NCBI GenBank assembly: GCA_019187225.1 | Contig: JABAQQ010000004.1 | Span: 62,001-126,000, forward strand | From: Saprospiraceae bacterium | Lineage (GTDB): Bacteria; Bacteroidota; Bacteroidia; Chitinophagales; Saprospiraceae | Length of the DNA stretch: 64,000 bases | Reading direction: 5' to 3' | Shown here: positions 7,582-19,500 of the stretch, in pieces | Numbering within the stretch: the stretch's first letter is position 1 | Layout: each line of letters opens with the position of its first letter | Notes under the pieces: generated by a model | The model's input: the letters and a program-made list of their open reading frames with translations, nothing else | Database searches by the model: none | Told to the model about the DNA's origin: nothing | Position numbers and translations under genes: made by a program

Positions 7582-9483
7582 ATGCTCTTCCAACTCGTTA
7601 TGCTCCGACGTTTTTCTCTCCTGCTATTTGCGATTGCGGTATGTGCTATCCCGCTTTTTTCACAACCCGCAGCCGATTCCGCTTTCATCCGCGATCACTT
7701 CACCAAACGCGAAGTCATGATCCCGATGCGCGACGGCGTGAAGTTGTTCACTTCGATTTACTCACCCAAAGACAAGTCGAAAAAACACCCCATCATCCTC
7801 CGCCGCACGCCTTATTCCTGTTCGCCATACGGAGAAGATAAATACACGACCTATATTCAAAACATGCACCTCGCAAGGGCGGGCTACATTTTCGTTTTTC
7901 AGGATGTCCGGGGCCGCTACATGAGCGAGGGCGATTTTGTGGACGTGCGGCCCTTCAATCCTGACAAAAAGTCCCCTCAGGAGGCAGACGAAGCCTCCGA
8001 CACTTACGATGCGGTCGAGTGGCTTGTGAAAAATGTGCCCGACAACAACGGACGCGTCGGCGTGATGGGCATTTCATACCCCGGATTCTATGCCACTATG
8101 GCTGTATTGGCCAACCACCCGGCCATCAAAGCCGTGTCGCCGCAGGCGCCCGTGACCGATTGGTTCATTGGCGACGATTTTCACCACAATGGCGCGCTGA
8201 TGCTGATGGATGCCTTCAGTTTTTATTCCGGTTTCGGCAAGCCGCGCCCCAAACCCACGACCGAATCATCGAAGGGTTTCTCGGACTGGAATACGCCGGA
8301 CAATTACGATTTTTTCCTGCGAGCCGGGGCCATACCCCATTTTTCAGAAAAATTCGGGATGAAAGACATCCCATTCTGGAATGATTTGATGGCGCATCCT
8401 GACTACGACGAATTCTGGAGAGCCCGCAACCCGCGGCCGCATCTGAAAAACATCATGCCGGCCGTGATGACCGTCGGCGGCCTTTTCGACGCAGAGGATT
8501 GCTTCGGCGCCTGGCGTACTTATGAGGCGATCGAAAGACAAAACCCGCAGACCTTGAGCAACCGCATCGTTATGGGCCCCTGGGTGCACGGCGGATGGGC
8601 GCGTACGACCGGCGACCGGCTCGGCAATGTGGTGTTCGGCCAAGCGACGAGTGAATGGTATCAAAAAAATATCGAACTGCCGTTTTTTGAATATTACCTG
8701 AAAGACAAGGGAGAAATGGATCTACCGGAGGCATTGGTTTTTGAAACCGGCAGCAACCAATGGACGCAGTACGATGCCTGGCCTCCCCGCCTTGCCCGCC
8801 CGGTCAAGTTTTTCTTCCACGAGGGTGGAAAACTCGCCGTCGCTCCCCCACCCTCCCCCGACCGTTTGCCCGCCGACAAACAAATGGACGAATACGTCAG
8901 CGACCCCTCCAAACCCGTGCCCTACACCGAAGACGTGCACCTGCACCGTACCCGCGAATACATGACCGACGACCAGCGCTTCGCCGCCCGGCGCCCCGAT
9001 GTGCTTGTATATCAAACGGATGCATTGAGCGATGCCATCACTGTCACTGGCACGGTCACTGCCGACCTGTGGGTCAACCTCAGCACCACCGACGCGGATT
9101 TTGTGGTAAAACTGATAGATGTTTTTCCGGATACGCTCAAAGGTGAAGAGAATGGCGTCCCGCTCGGAGGCTATCAAATGCTCGTCCGGGGCGAGATCAT
9201 GCGCGGACGCTATCGCAATAGCTTCGAGCAACCGCAGCCTTTCGTGCCGGGCACGGTGACCCAGGTGCGTTTCGACCTGCCCGATGTGGCGCATACGTTC
9301 AAACCAGGGCATAAGATCATGGTGCAGGTGCAAAGTAGCTGGTTCCCGCTGGCCGACCGCAATCCGCAACAGTTCGTCAACATATACCGGGCTAAGGATG
9401 AAGATTTTATACCAGCCAATGTGCAGATATTTCACACGCCGCTGGGGGCCTCGGGAGTGATTATGCCCGTGTTGAGGAAATAA
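7582..9483 (+). CDS. Secreted CocE/NonD-family (S15-like) alpha/beta hydrolase
   Basis: This is a protein of about 633 residues with a signal peptide, LLLFAIAVCAIPLFSQ, then the domain beginning VMIPMRDGVKLFTSIY. The nucleophile elbow is GISYPG, with the serine near residue 165. The Asp and His motifs are GGLFDAEDCFGAW and GPWVHGGW. The C-terminal half is the jelly-roll domain of X-Pro dipeptidyl peptidase/cocaine-esterase proteins (DLWVNLSTTDADFVVKLIDVF, then the RGEIMRGRYR motif). These enzymes act on acyl or peptide bonds, often N-acyl amino acids or glutaryl-7-ACA analogues, and the substrate cannot be fixed. Two start codons are possible: ATG 7582, or ATG 7600, which gives the more compact signal MLRRFSLLLFAIAV. 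No sorting domain is present. Confidence 0.92.
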   Translation: MLFQLVMLRRFSLLLFAIAVCAIPLFSQPAADSAFIRDHFTKREVMIPMRDGVKLFTSIYSPKDKSKKHPIILRRTPYSCSPYGEDKYTTYIQNMHLARAGYIFVFQDVRGRYMSEGDFVDVRPFNPDKKSPQEADEASDTYDAVEWLVKNVPDNNGRVGVMGISYPGFYATMAVLANHPAIKAVSPQAPVTDWFIGDDFHHNGALMLMDAFSFYSGFGKPRPKPTTESSKGFSDWNTPDNYDFFLRAGAIPHFSEKFGMKDIPFWNDLMAHPDYDEFWRARNPRPHLKNIMPAVMTVGGLFDAEDCFGAWRTYEAIERQNPQTLSNRIVMGPWVHGGWARTTGDRLGNVVFGQATSEWYQKNIELPFFEYYLKDKGEMDLPEALVFETGSNQWTQYDAWPPRLARPVKFFFHEGGKLAVAPPPSPDRLPADKQMDEYVSDPSKPVPYTEDVHLHRTREYMTDDQRFAARRPDVLVYQTDALSDAITVTGTVTADLWVNLSTTDADFVVKLIDVFPDTLKGEENGVPLGGYQMLVRGEIMRGRYRNSFEQPQPFVPGTVTQVRFDLPDVAHTFKPGHKIMVQVQSSWFPLADRNPQQFVNIYRAKDEDFIPANVQIFHTPLGASGVIMPVLRK

Positions 9484-9505
9484 CGTGATCAGACTCTGCG
9501 ACAAT

Positions 9506-10276
9506 TCAGGCAATTCTGAGCATCTTCGAACGATTGTTCAATCCTAATATCTCCACTACTTCATCCTGTTTGCGGCGCGATACGGGTGCGACTGCTCCGT
9601 TATTCAGGTGCAATACGAGCCCGTCCGTTTTGGCCGCCAGGCGAATACTGTTGATGTTGACAATATGCGACTGATGGGTACGGATAAAATGATCGGACGG
9701 TAGCAACTCCTCAAATTCCTTAATGGACCGTGCCGCAAAATGCGTCGTGCCATTGGTCAACGTAACATAGGTATAGTTGCCCTCCGATCTGATGTGCACG
9801 ATCTCTTCCAACTGCACAAAGAAATGCCCTTCGGTGCCGGGGAATACGATACGCTCCAGGCGACGGTCGCGGTAATTTTCGCGCAGATTGTGGAGCTGCC
9901 CGGAATATGCGTCCGGGTGCGTTTGCCGGGACAGGCGAGCGACCGCAGCAGCCAGATCGTCGGAGTTGATGGGTTTGAGCAGGTAGTCCAGTGCGTTATA
10001 GCGGAAAGCCGTGATAGCAAATTCATCGTGCGCGGTGATAAAAATCACAGCAAAATGAGGTGATGGAAATATCTCCAGCAGATCGAAGCCGGAGCCGTCG
10101 CCCAGGTCTATATCGAGAAAAACGACATCGGGACAGCATTGGGCAATGACGGCTGCGCCCTGCAGCGCATTGTTCGCCTCACCGCAAATGATCACATCAG
10201 GGGCGCAGGTGCGGAGCAATAGTTGAAGGACGCTTCGGGCGCCAGGTTCGTCATCAATAATCACTGCTTTCATCAT
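9506..10276 (-). CDS. LytTR-family response regulator
   Basis: This 256-residue protein has an N-terminal receiver domain with the acidic pocket D8/D9, phosphoacceptor D55 in VVFLDIDLGDGSG, the T/S in FITAHDEF and the lysine in LLKPIN. The C-terminal LytTR DNA-binding domain, from about residue 150, has EEIVHIRSEGNYTYV, FIRTHQSHIVN and the closing VSRRKQDEV. It lies 35 bp downstream of the sensor kinase on the same strand, so the two form one operon. Phosphorylation by that kinase would control binding to paired promoter repeats; targets are unknown. Confidence 0.95.
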   Translation of the reverse strand: MMKAVIIDDEPGARSVLQLLLRTCAPDVIICGEANNALQGAAVIAQCCPDVVFLDIDLGDGSGFDLLEIFPSPHFAVIFITAHDEFAITAFRYNALDYLLKPINSDDLAAAVARLSRQTHPDAYSGQLHNLRENYRDRRLERIVFPGTEGHFFVQLEEIVHIRSEGNYTYVTLTNGTTHFAARSIKEFEELLPSDHFIRTHQSHIVNINSIRLAAKTDGLVLHLNNGAVAPVSRRKQDEVVEILGLNNRSKMLRIA

Positions 10277-10311
10277 AGTAATATCGGGTGTGGTTAAACA
10301 AGGTATGCGAT

Positions 10312-13300
10312 TCAGTTGGAATGACTCGAATCAGAAACGACGTTGGACAAAGGCAAGCGCAAAAGCACTTCCGTACCATCGCTTGTCGAATGCGTTATAT
10401 ACTCGAAATCAATCTTTTCCGATTTGTATTTTTCCCTGAGAAGCGCGAAGCGTTTTTGGGTGCGGCTGATGCCGAGTGAGGCGCGGTGATGAGCGTTTTG
10501 ATTACCGGCGTTCGGGCGGATACCGGAGCCGTTGTCGAAGATGCGCACACAAAGCAATTCATCCCGGTTGAAAAACGCTACCTGGATTTTCCCGCCGGAT
10601 TCCTTGCCCTTCAGCCCGTGCAATATCGCATTTTCCACGAAAGGCTGCACTATGATGGGCGGCAAAACAGTATCGAATACGTCCAGATTGTCGTCCACCC
10701 GGATTTCATATTCGAATTTTCCCTGAAAACGAAGTCGCTCTAATTGCAGGTAATTGTCGAGCATTCGAACTTCGTCTTCCAATGCCACTTCGCCGTTCAC
10801 CGAAGCGTTCAGAGTGTCGCGCACCAACGATGCAAATTTAGACAAAAACCGCGCCGCTTCCTCCTTTTCATTGTTCAAAATAAACTGCTGGATCGAATTG
10901 AGACAGTTGAAGATAAAATGCGGGTTCATCTGCGCCTGCAAGGCCGACTGTTCCAGCCGGTGCATCTGGGTTTTGACATCTGCATCGCGCCTGATTTGCC
11001 CGACGCGCCACTTGTAAATGCCGAAAGCGGCCGCGCCCAGCAGCCCCAATCCCAGCGACCGCGCCCACCAGGTAGCCCACCACGGCGGGCGGATAAGAAT
11101 GGGCAGCACCGACAGGGCGCTCCACAGACCGTCCTCGTTTTGTGCCTGCACTTCGAAGCGGTATTCGCCGGGTGCGAGATTAGAGAAATAGACAAGGCGT
11201 TCGATTGTATTTTTCCAAACGGTGTCGCCGCTGCTTGCCCTCAGCCGGAACCGGTAGGGAATGGCGCCGCCGCTGCGGTAGTGCAGCGAAAAAAATTCGA
11301 TACTCACACTGGCGCTGTCGTAGGGGAGCAGAAGCGCATGGTTCGCGGGATACGGTATATTATTGACAATTATATTCTGAAAAAAAGGCGGGGGGATGGT
11401 CGTTGCGAAAGGTTTGGCTCTCAGGCGGAAAAGTCCTTTGGCAGTGGCTACCCACACATCGTTGCCGAGCGTCGTCACTTCGTTGATGGTATTGGAAGGC
11501 AGGCCGTGTTTAACGGTGAAATTATCCACCCGGTAGCGACCACCGCCTTGCGGGGCCAACTGGCTCAGTCCTCTTTGGGTGCAAGCCCAGATGACATCGC
11601 CGGATGTGACGTGCAGGGCATCTATTTTGTCGGAAAGCAGGCCGTCTTTTTGGGAAATTTGAAAAACCTGCAACGTGCCGGGCTTCCAAATGATGACGCC
11701 AAATCCTTTGGGGCAAAGCACAAGGCTGCCGTCGCTCAAATACCGGATGTCGGGCGAGTTTTGCAAAAAGGCAGGGTGTTCGAATTCAGGACGGCACAGT
11801 ACGCTGTCGCCCAGCCACTCGAAAAGCCCGTCATAGCGCGACGCCCACACCCGCCCGTCGGGCGACTGGCGGACGGAATAAAAACGCATTGCCTTTTTAA
11901 AACCCCATTGAGTAGCGTCCGACACCAATTTCTTTTCATAGTCCACTTTCCACAAGCCGGCCATATCCGCACCAAACCAAATGCCCGCAGTGTTGCCCGG
12001 GCTTTTATAGGTAAAGCCGCCGCCAGAGCCCTTTGTTCCGGTACCGGGGTTAAAAATTTCCGCCATGTCCCAGCGACCGTTTTTGTAAAAAGTACCGGAT
12101 GTGCCTGCCAAGCCAAGTATCCTGCTCTTTTTGTGATAAGAAAGGCGCGATATGTAGTGCGTTTGCGGCGGCGATATGTCGCGGATGCCTCTGTCCGTCA
12201 ACGAAACCTCGAATACCTGACCGTTCATCAAACCTGCATACAGGCGGTTTACGCCATCACTGGCGACCGATTTGACGATTTGACCTTCCAAAAGTGGGGT
12301 TTTCACGGTATTGCCACCGTCCCAGGTGGGACAATAAAATACGCCTTCCTGCTGCGTACCAACCCAATACCCACCCTCGCGATCCTGCAACAGGGCTGAG
12401 ACAGAAAGACCGGACAAATAGACGGCTTCTATCTTCCCCTGTCGTAAATCATCGGGCGAGCGATATTTTTCCAGGCCTTTGTTGTCGAGGTTTCCTACCA
12501 GAATGGCGCCGTCGCTGTCTTCCAGCACACAGTTGGGGCGGAGTTCGTAAGGACGCATCCAAAGGAGGCGATTTTTTTCCAGACAATACAAGAAACCCCT
12601 CAGAAAAAGGAGCCATTTCCCGTCGCGTAGTCGTTGGGCGAATTCATAGAAATTCCGTTGTTTGCCTGGCCAGGGCAGGCTGTCCACCGTGGTGGCGCCC
12701 GATTCGTTTTGAAAGATAATGCCAGGTAAATAGCGGGGAAGTGTTGGATAATCAAGGGTGAAATAATTGCGCCACCACCTGCCAGCATGCTCAAAAATTT
12801 GAGTAGCATATCCGGCCGGCGGCACTATCCGTTCCCATTGGCCTTCTCCCCATACATGCAAAACGCCGTAGTTATTGGCAAACAACCAAAACTCCTTCCC
12901 GCTTTCGCTGACACACAGGCTATGGATAAAATCAAAAAAAAGTTTTTGCGCGGCGATCACGTCGTTGTGGGGATAGGGGCGAATGATGCCTTTTTCGATG
13001 CAGAAAATCCGGCCTTTTATATCGGAATACCACATCCTGCCATGCGCGTCTTCTGCCATGGCGCTGCTCATCACGGAAGTGTAGTTGGTATAAAGGGTGT
13101 CGGCAAACTGCTCGAATTCGTATCCGTTGAAACGACACACACCATGGTTCGTACTGACCCAAATATACCCGGCGCGATCCTGCAGGATGCCATAAACCCA
13201 GTTGTTGGGAAGCCGCTGATCGGTGGAGTAATTGCGGAATGCGGGGGCGAAGGTCAGCTGTTGCGCGAAGAGGCACAAGGGGCAAAAAAACGGCAGGAGT

Positions 13301-13320
13301 GTTTTCAGGCAGGTACTCAT
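10312..13320 (-). CDS. Sensor histidine kinase: periplasmic beta-propeller, Y_Y_Y domain, LytS-type kinase
   Basis: This is a 1002-residue protein. A signal peptide (MSTCLKTLLPFFCPLCLFAQ) leads into propeller blades with the usual GILQDRAGYIWVST, VWACTQRGLSQL and NDVWVATAKGLFRL motifs up to about residue 700. A Y_Y_Y domain (YRFRLRASSGDTVWK, LAPGEYRFEVQAQNEDG) follows, then one transmembrane helix (ATWWARSLGLGLLGAAAFGIY). The His_kinase domain is QMNPHFIFNCLNSIQ with H801, PPIIVQPFVENAILHG, and FDNGSGI for ATP binding. It lacks the fused receiver and AraC domains of hybrid kinases and works with the LytTR gene downstream. The ATG at 13320 is chosen because it begins the signal peptide; the frame is open 63 codons upstream without one. 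Confidence 0.93.
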   Translation of the reverse strand: MSTCLKTLLPFFCPLCLFAQQLTFAPAFRNYSTDQRLPNNWVYGILQDRAGYIWVSTNHGVCRFNGYEFEQFADTLYTNYTSVMSSAMAEDAHGRMWYSDIKGRIFCIEKGIIRPYPHNDVIAAQKLFFDFIHSLCVSESGKEFWLFANNYGVLHVWGEGQWERIVPPAGYATQIFEHAGRWWRNYFTLDYPTLPRYLPGIIFQNESGATTVDSLPWPGKQRNFYEFAQRLRDGKWLLFLRGFLYCLEKNRLLWMRPYELRPNCVLEDSDGAILVGNLDNKGLEKYRSPDDLRQGKIEAVYLSGLSVSALLQDREGGYWVGTQQEGVFYCPTWDGGNTVKTPLLEGQIVKSVASDGVNRLYAGLMNGQVFEVSLTDRGIRDISPPQTHYISRLSYHKKSRILGLAGTSGTFYKNGRWDMAEIFNPGTGTKGSGGGFTYKSPGNTAGIWFGADMAGLWKVDYEKKLVSDATQWGFKKAMRFYSVRQSPDGRVWASRYDGLFEWLGDSVLCRPEFEHPAFLQNSPDIRYLSDGSLVLCPKGFGVIIWKPGTLQVFQISQKDGLLSDKIDALHVTSGDVIWACTQRGLSQLAPQGGGRYRVDNFTVKHGLPSNTINEVTTLGNDVWVATAKGLFRLRAKPFATTIPPPFFQNIIVNNIPYPANHALLLPYDSASVSIEFFSLHYRSGGAIPYRFRLRASSGDTVWKNTIERLVYFSNLAPGEYRFEVQAQNEDGLWSALSVLPILIRPPWWATWWARSLGLGLLGAAAFGIYKWRVGQIRRDADVKTQMHRLEQSALQAQMNPHFIFNCLNSIQQFILNNEKEEAARFLSKFASLVRDTLNASVNGEVALEDEVRMLDNYLQLERLRFQGKFEYEIRVDDNLDVFDTVLPPIIVQPFVENAILHGLKGKESGGKIQVAFFNRDELLCVRIFDNGSGIRPNAGNQNAHHRASLGISRTQKRFALLREKYKSEKIDFEYITHSTSDGTEVLLRLPLSNVVSDSSHSN

Positions 13321-13343
13321 GCGGAGGTTGGTTGACCGTTTTT

Positions 13344-13372
13344 CAAAAATATCCCACCGAATTTCATGCCAA
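13344..13372 (-). promoter_or_regulatory. Candidate promoter of the kinase/regulator operon
   Basis: On the reverse strand TTG (13372-13370) is followed after 18 nt by TATTTTTG (13351-13344), a perfect TAnnTTTG box. Transcription would start near 13337, about 17 nt before the kinase ATG. The divergent intergenic region also holds a small perfect inverted repeat, CCCCTGTTAGGGG (about 13435-13447), a possible operator. Confidence 0.5.
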
Positions 13373-13559
13373 GCCTGCCGCTTTCCACAAACACACGCGT
13401 AATACGCCACTGGAAGCCCAATTTTGGCACTATCCCCTGTTAGGGGTAACATTTTCTTTTGCCCGTTGATATGTGTTTGTCCTTGATGCGGTGTTTCGCA
13501 ACATCGCAAAAGGACAATCGTATTTTTCTTTTCTCACTTTTGAAAAACAAAAGAAAACC

Positions 13560-16500
13560 ATGCGAAAAATCTACTTCGCGTTCTTCCTGTCTGCTATATG
13601 CACGGCACTCCATGCTCAAGACCCCTGCCCCAGCAACCACGCGCTCGACTTCGACGGCGTAAACGACTACATTCAACTCAACAACAGCACCCTGACGGGC
13701 AACAGCAATTTTACCGTCGAGGTTCGTTTTTTCCGCGACCCCGCCGCCCCTGGCGCATCCAATCAGCGGAGGCTGTTTTCTCTGGGCGGATTGCTGATTA
13801 CGCCCCCTTTTAACATTGTGACCACCCGCTTCGATGTTTTCGAGATCAGCGGGCAGTTGTATTTCCAGTGGAATGCTGATCCTGCTTATACTGTCGCCAA
13901 CAACATCAACGACGGGAACTGGCACCATCTGGCCGCTGTGCGCAACGGCAACAATTTTAAAATTTACTTAGACGGCAACCTGATCAAAGACCAGAACGTC
14001 AGCACAGCGCTGAATATCACGGCTTTTCGCCTCGGTACCTCCTGGGTGAGTCCAGGTACGGGATTCTACTGGGACGGCAAGCTCGATGAAGTGCGTATCT
14101 GGAACACGGCGCGGACGGAGGCGCAAATTGACCCGTATATCAATTGTTCGCTTGCCAGTTGCAATCAGACGAATCTGAGGGCATATTACAAGTTTAATCA
14201 GGGCATCGCCAACGGCAACAATTCAGGTCTCACTACATTGACCGATTGTACGGCCAATAACCTCAACGGGGCGCTTACCGGCCCTTTCGCGCTCACCGGA
14301 AGTTCTTCCAACTGGGTATGCGGCGACCCGCAATTCGGCGCCGTCTGCTGTCCGGCTGACTTTTCCTGGACGAGCGACAGCTGCGGCAACGTGCAATTCA
14401 CCAACCTGACACAGCAGCCTGTACCGCCTCTGTACACTTATGCGTGGGATTTCAACAACGACGGCACGACAGACTCCAATACAGCCAACCCTTCCTGGGA
14501 TTTTTCTACTCCGGGCAATTATACGGTTTGCCTTTCCTTGATCACAGGCGCCGGAGATATTTTTTGCAAAACATGTAAAACAGTCACTGTCACAGATATT
14601 TCCGGACCGCCGGTCATTGTCAGTTGTTCGCCCAATGTGACACTCAATTGCGGCGATCCTTACCAGGTACCTGTGCCGGCAGTGCAAAATAATCCCTGTG
14701 CCGACCAACTTAACATCACCGGGAGCCGGAGCGACCTGCTCTTTATGAACGATCCCTTTCCCGTCGGCGTCACGGTGATCACCTGGACAGCCACCAATGA
14801 ATTTGGCAGCAGCACCTGCACCAATACTGTGACAGTAACAGACAATGTACCGCCGGTGGCCTTGTGCAATAATATCACGTTCGTCCTGAACGGCAGCACC
14901 ATCACTGTGACTCCTCAAATGGTGAACAACGGGTCGTTCGATGCCTGTTGCCCGAATGTAACGCTATCATTTCCAAATGCGCCGGCTGGACTGACTTTCG
15001 ATTGTCAGGACGCCTGCCCGCCCATTCCGCAAACAGTGGTACTGATGGTAAGCGATTGCAACGGCAATACCTCGACCTGCACGGCGCAGTTGGCAGTGGT
15101 GGATAACACGCCGCCCATCGTGTCGTGCCACGACCAGTTAATCATTCAGGTGGACGCTTTCGGTTTTGCGTCCATTTCGGTCAACGATGTGATCGAAGGT
15201 GTGGCGTTCGACAACTGCGGCATCACAGATATGTTCCTCAATACCAATGGATTCGATTGCAGCGTCGCCTGCGGTCCACCTCAGACCGTCGTGCTGACGG
15301 CAGTGGATTGCGCAGGCAACACAGCCCAGTGCTGGACGAGTGTGGAGGTGGAGGACAAAATCCCTCCGCAGATCGTCTGCCCGCCCAACCAAACAGTCTC
15401 CACAGATCCCGGCATTTGTCAGGCCACTGTGTCGGCAGCGCCTGCTTCGCTCACCGACAATTGCACCGTGGCTTTCCTGCAACACACACTCTCCGGTGCG
15501 ACCACCGGCAGCGCGCCCGGGCCGGTTCAAAATACGCTGTTCAATACCGGGGTGACTACCTGCAACTATATTGCGCAGGACGATTGTGGCAACACGGCCA
15601 CCTGCTCGTTCACAGTGACGGTGCTTGATTTCGAATCGCCCGTCATCATTAACTGCCCGCAGAATATCAGTGTGAGCGCCCTGCCGGGTCAAAGCGGAGC
15701 GGCGGTTTCATGGATTTCTCCTTCCGCTTCGGATAATTGCCCGGGAGTAACGCTGACTTCCACCCACACGAGCGGCGATATCTTTCCCTGCGGCGTAACG
15801 GTAGTGGCTTATATTGTGGAGGATGCGAGCGGAAATACCGCTACCTGCACATTTTCCGTGACGGTGGATTGCCCGCCGCCGCCTTCCTGCGAGTGCGGCG
15901 GTTTCAGCAATTTGACCTTTGGCCCTCAAGGTACTGCTCCGCAAAATGTGGCCTGCGGTCAATTTATCAACGTACCCTGCCCCGTCGATGGGACGACTTT
16001 TGTGCTGAATGGCAATTTTACCTGTGTCGGCCCCAATTGCCTGCCCTCCAACATTCAATTGGTCAACAGCGATAACACGCCAATTGGATCCGGCAGTATA
16101 ACAGGGACGAGTTTTTCCTGGTCTTTTGGCGGCTATCAAATCAGCAATCCGGGTTGGTATGAACTGTATTTGCGGGGTGATTGCGGGCAGCAGACCTGTG
16201 AGTGTATTGTGCGGTTCGTGGTGCCGGAATGCCCGGACACTACTTGTGAAAATCGTGCATTGGACTTCGATGGGATCGACGATATGGTGACGGTGAATCC
16301 CAGCCCGGTGCTGGGCGATGATGATTTTACAGTGGAAGCCCTGTTCACCAGCACTGCAAATGGCGGCACAACAACTTGCAGCGGGGATTTCAGGAGACTG
16401 TTTTCTTTTGGCGGAACCAACTCCAGATTTGAAGTGGGCGAATGCGCCGGCTTAATGAGCATATATTGGTACAATGGCATTTCTAACGGCCCGTACAATA

Positions 16501-19500
16501 TGAGCGACCAAAACATTCGGGATTCCAATTGCCATCACATTGCGGTCATCAGATACGACGACAGCGTGCGGGTATTGCTGGATGGAACGCTGATATTTCT
16601 CAGTGGCGGCGTAAGCCCCCTCAATACCAGCTTTTTCAGATTGGGTCAGTGGGTCGGCAGCCTGGCTCCCGGCGAGAACTGGCAGGGCCTGATTGATGAA
16701 GTCAGGGTGTGGAATTATCGGCGCAGCGAAACGGATATTTTGGCAAACAACGGCTGCGAACTGCTTGGCAGCGAAACTGGTTTGGTAGGTTATTGGCCCT
16801 TGAACCAAGGCATTGCAGAGGGCAACAACTCCACCGTGACACAATGCACGGACATGGCGGGCAACGACCATCCGGGCGTGATGTCGAATTTTACCCTGAA
16901 CGGCAAAACGTCGAACTGGGTGTGCGGGTGCGAATTGTGCAAACCATCCAGAGATACCCTGGCGTGCGGGGATGCAGTGGTCACTTGTTATTCCGGTTTA
17001 CCCGGCGCATCGGGAGTAGTGGCTGCTATCAAAAAACTTCAAAATGTATATAGTCTGCCTACAGGAACGGATTTGTCCGGCTCCATTTCCACTTCCAAAA
17101 TGTGGTTGAAGACAGAACTGGGAGAGGTCTTTGGAATTGCCATTGACAACAACAATCAAGGCGATATCTATTTCACTTCAACTACCGTTTACGGTCCCAC
17201 TGCGCCCGGACCAAACGGATACGGTGGTATTTACAAGGTTGACGGCAACACGCTGCTGGTCGATCCAGGCTGGGTGGTAAGCCTGCCTAATTTGCCCGGA
17301 TCCGCGGTGACCAGCGCATCTTCTTCACTCATCCATTCCCCCGGATTGGGCAATATTTGTTATGACAAATGGAACAACCAATTGCTTGTCACCAACTTCG
17401 AAGATGGGAGGATATACAGGATTGGCCCCACTGGCACTGGCTCCGTCATTGATTATTTTGATCCGTATGGCGACAATGGACTACCGGGTTTCGCACCCAT
17501 CGGGGAGCGTCCGTGGGGTATAGATGTTACGCAAAATGCGGCGGGAGAGATAGAAGTATATTACGCTGTCTGGGCCGTAGACAAATTGAGATACGGCGGA
17601 GGCGCCTACAACTCGATCAGAAGAGTGAAACTCAATCCCGGAGGCAGTTTTGATACCGGATCAGACGTGGAAGTTATTCAACTGCCGTATACGATTGCGG
17701 TGAACTACTCCAATCCGGTTTCCGACATAGCTATTTCCCAGGATGGAGAAACGATGCTGCTCGCAGAGCGTACTATGGACGGTGATATGAAACCTGATAA
17801 TGCGATTACGGCTGTTTGGGCCCACCAGTCCAGATTGCTGAGGTATGAAAGGACCGGAAGCACCTGGACTTATGACCAAACTATCCCAATTGGCGAATAC
17901 GGCTCAGGTACATTCGGAAGAAACAGCGCAGGAGGTGTTGATTTTGGCAATTACATATCTGCCAACGACTCTGTGACTACCTGCGATACTTCTATTTGGT
18001 GTACCGGAGACTATTTGAGGATATCTTGGCCCAATAAAGTATATGGGATGCAGGGTTTTTATCACGATAATCCGGCTGTCACAAACGTCAATTCCTGGCT
18101 ACTCGATTTTGACGGTCTCCTTGCCCAATATGACAAATCCCTGCTCGGAGATGTTGAAATCTTCAAATGTGTTGACTGCCCGATCGTCAATCCATGCGAA
18201 AGTATTTCGGCGGTCGCAGTACCCGATTCCACTAAAACCGGTTGTTGTTATACTTTACACACAGGCAATCAGACACCCGATTTCTTTACCTATGTCAACA
18301 TCTCCGTCATCGACGGCGGCTCGCTGGTCACTTCACCACCACCAGCAGCGGGCGCGGGATGGACTTTGCAGGGTTATTCCGGTAACAGCGCTCTGTTCCA
18401 GCCCACAGGTGGTACCATACCCACCGGCCTGCAGCAGGTCGCCGATTTCTGCCTCGAAAACCTGACTGCCGACGAGCAGACCATCGTCATCGAATTTTAC
18501 GATCAAAGTGATTCGGTCGTTTGCCGCGACACGCTCAAATTAAAATGCGACGCCTGCGTGCAGACCTTCGTGGATTCGGTGTATTGCGAATCCTGGAATG
18601 TCTATAAAATGGACTTCTGCGTAAAAGCGGGTGAAGATTTGGACTGGACGATCGGCTCGATTAGCATCCATCCGCCGGCAGGCATCACTTTCACGCCCGA
18701 CGTGTTCTCGCTGCCGGACCTGACGGCTGGGCAGACTTATTGTTATCTTACCACCACTGTGACCGGTGGGACGCCGGGGCAGGTGATTTGCTTCAGTTCT
18801 GTCGTCCACCACGAAGACATCGCCGCCGGAGAACTGGACCTGAGTTGTTGCGCCGATACGGTGCCGGTTTGTTTCACATTACCCGATTGCGATCCTTGCG
18901 ACGACAGCACAACTTACGCCACAGCCGTGCAGGCGATACTCGACGGTGACTCTTGCTGCTGGAAAATCACGCTGCACAACCCGCCCGGCTACTACACCGG
19001 CGTCAGCACGGAAATCATTACGCCGGGCGTGGTATTCGGCGCTGTCAGCAATTTCCCGCCGGTCACGGGTTGGCAGATTGCCGGCAGCACATCGAGTTAC
19101 CTCTCCTGGGACCCCTTCGGCATTCAGGGCACGCACGTTCAGGACGGCTGGATGTTACCGGTGATGTGTTTCGACGGAACGGCCCCGGGGCCCTGGGAAC
19201 TGGCCATCACCTGGTACGCGGAAGATTCCACCGAGTGCTACGACACGCTTGCGTTCAACTGTACTCCGCCTGCCGGCAGCGATTGCGTCCTGCTCGACAC
19301 CTTCGACCTGGAGTGCCTCGACGACGGCGTTTATACGTTCAACTTTACGATCACCAACGTCACCGACAACCCGGCCATCACCGCCGACCATATTGTGCTG
19401 GGACAACTCAAACCCGCTCCGCCACCCTACGATGTTTTCGACCCGCAGGTACACTGGCAGACCATACCGCCCAATACCCCGGTTTCCTTCTCCTCCCAGT

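Noticed and set aside
10744-12399. 551-residue frame antisense to the sensor kinase
   Set aside because: Lies entirely within a well-supported gene with conserved kinase and propeller motifs; the translation has no recognisable motif.
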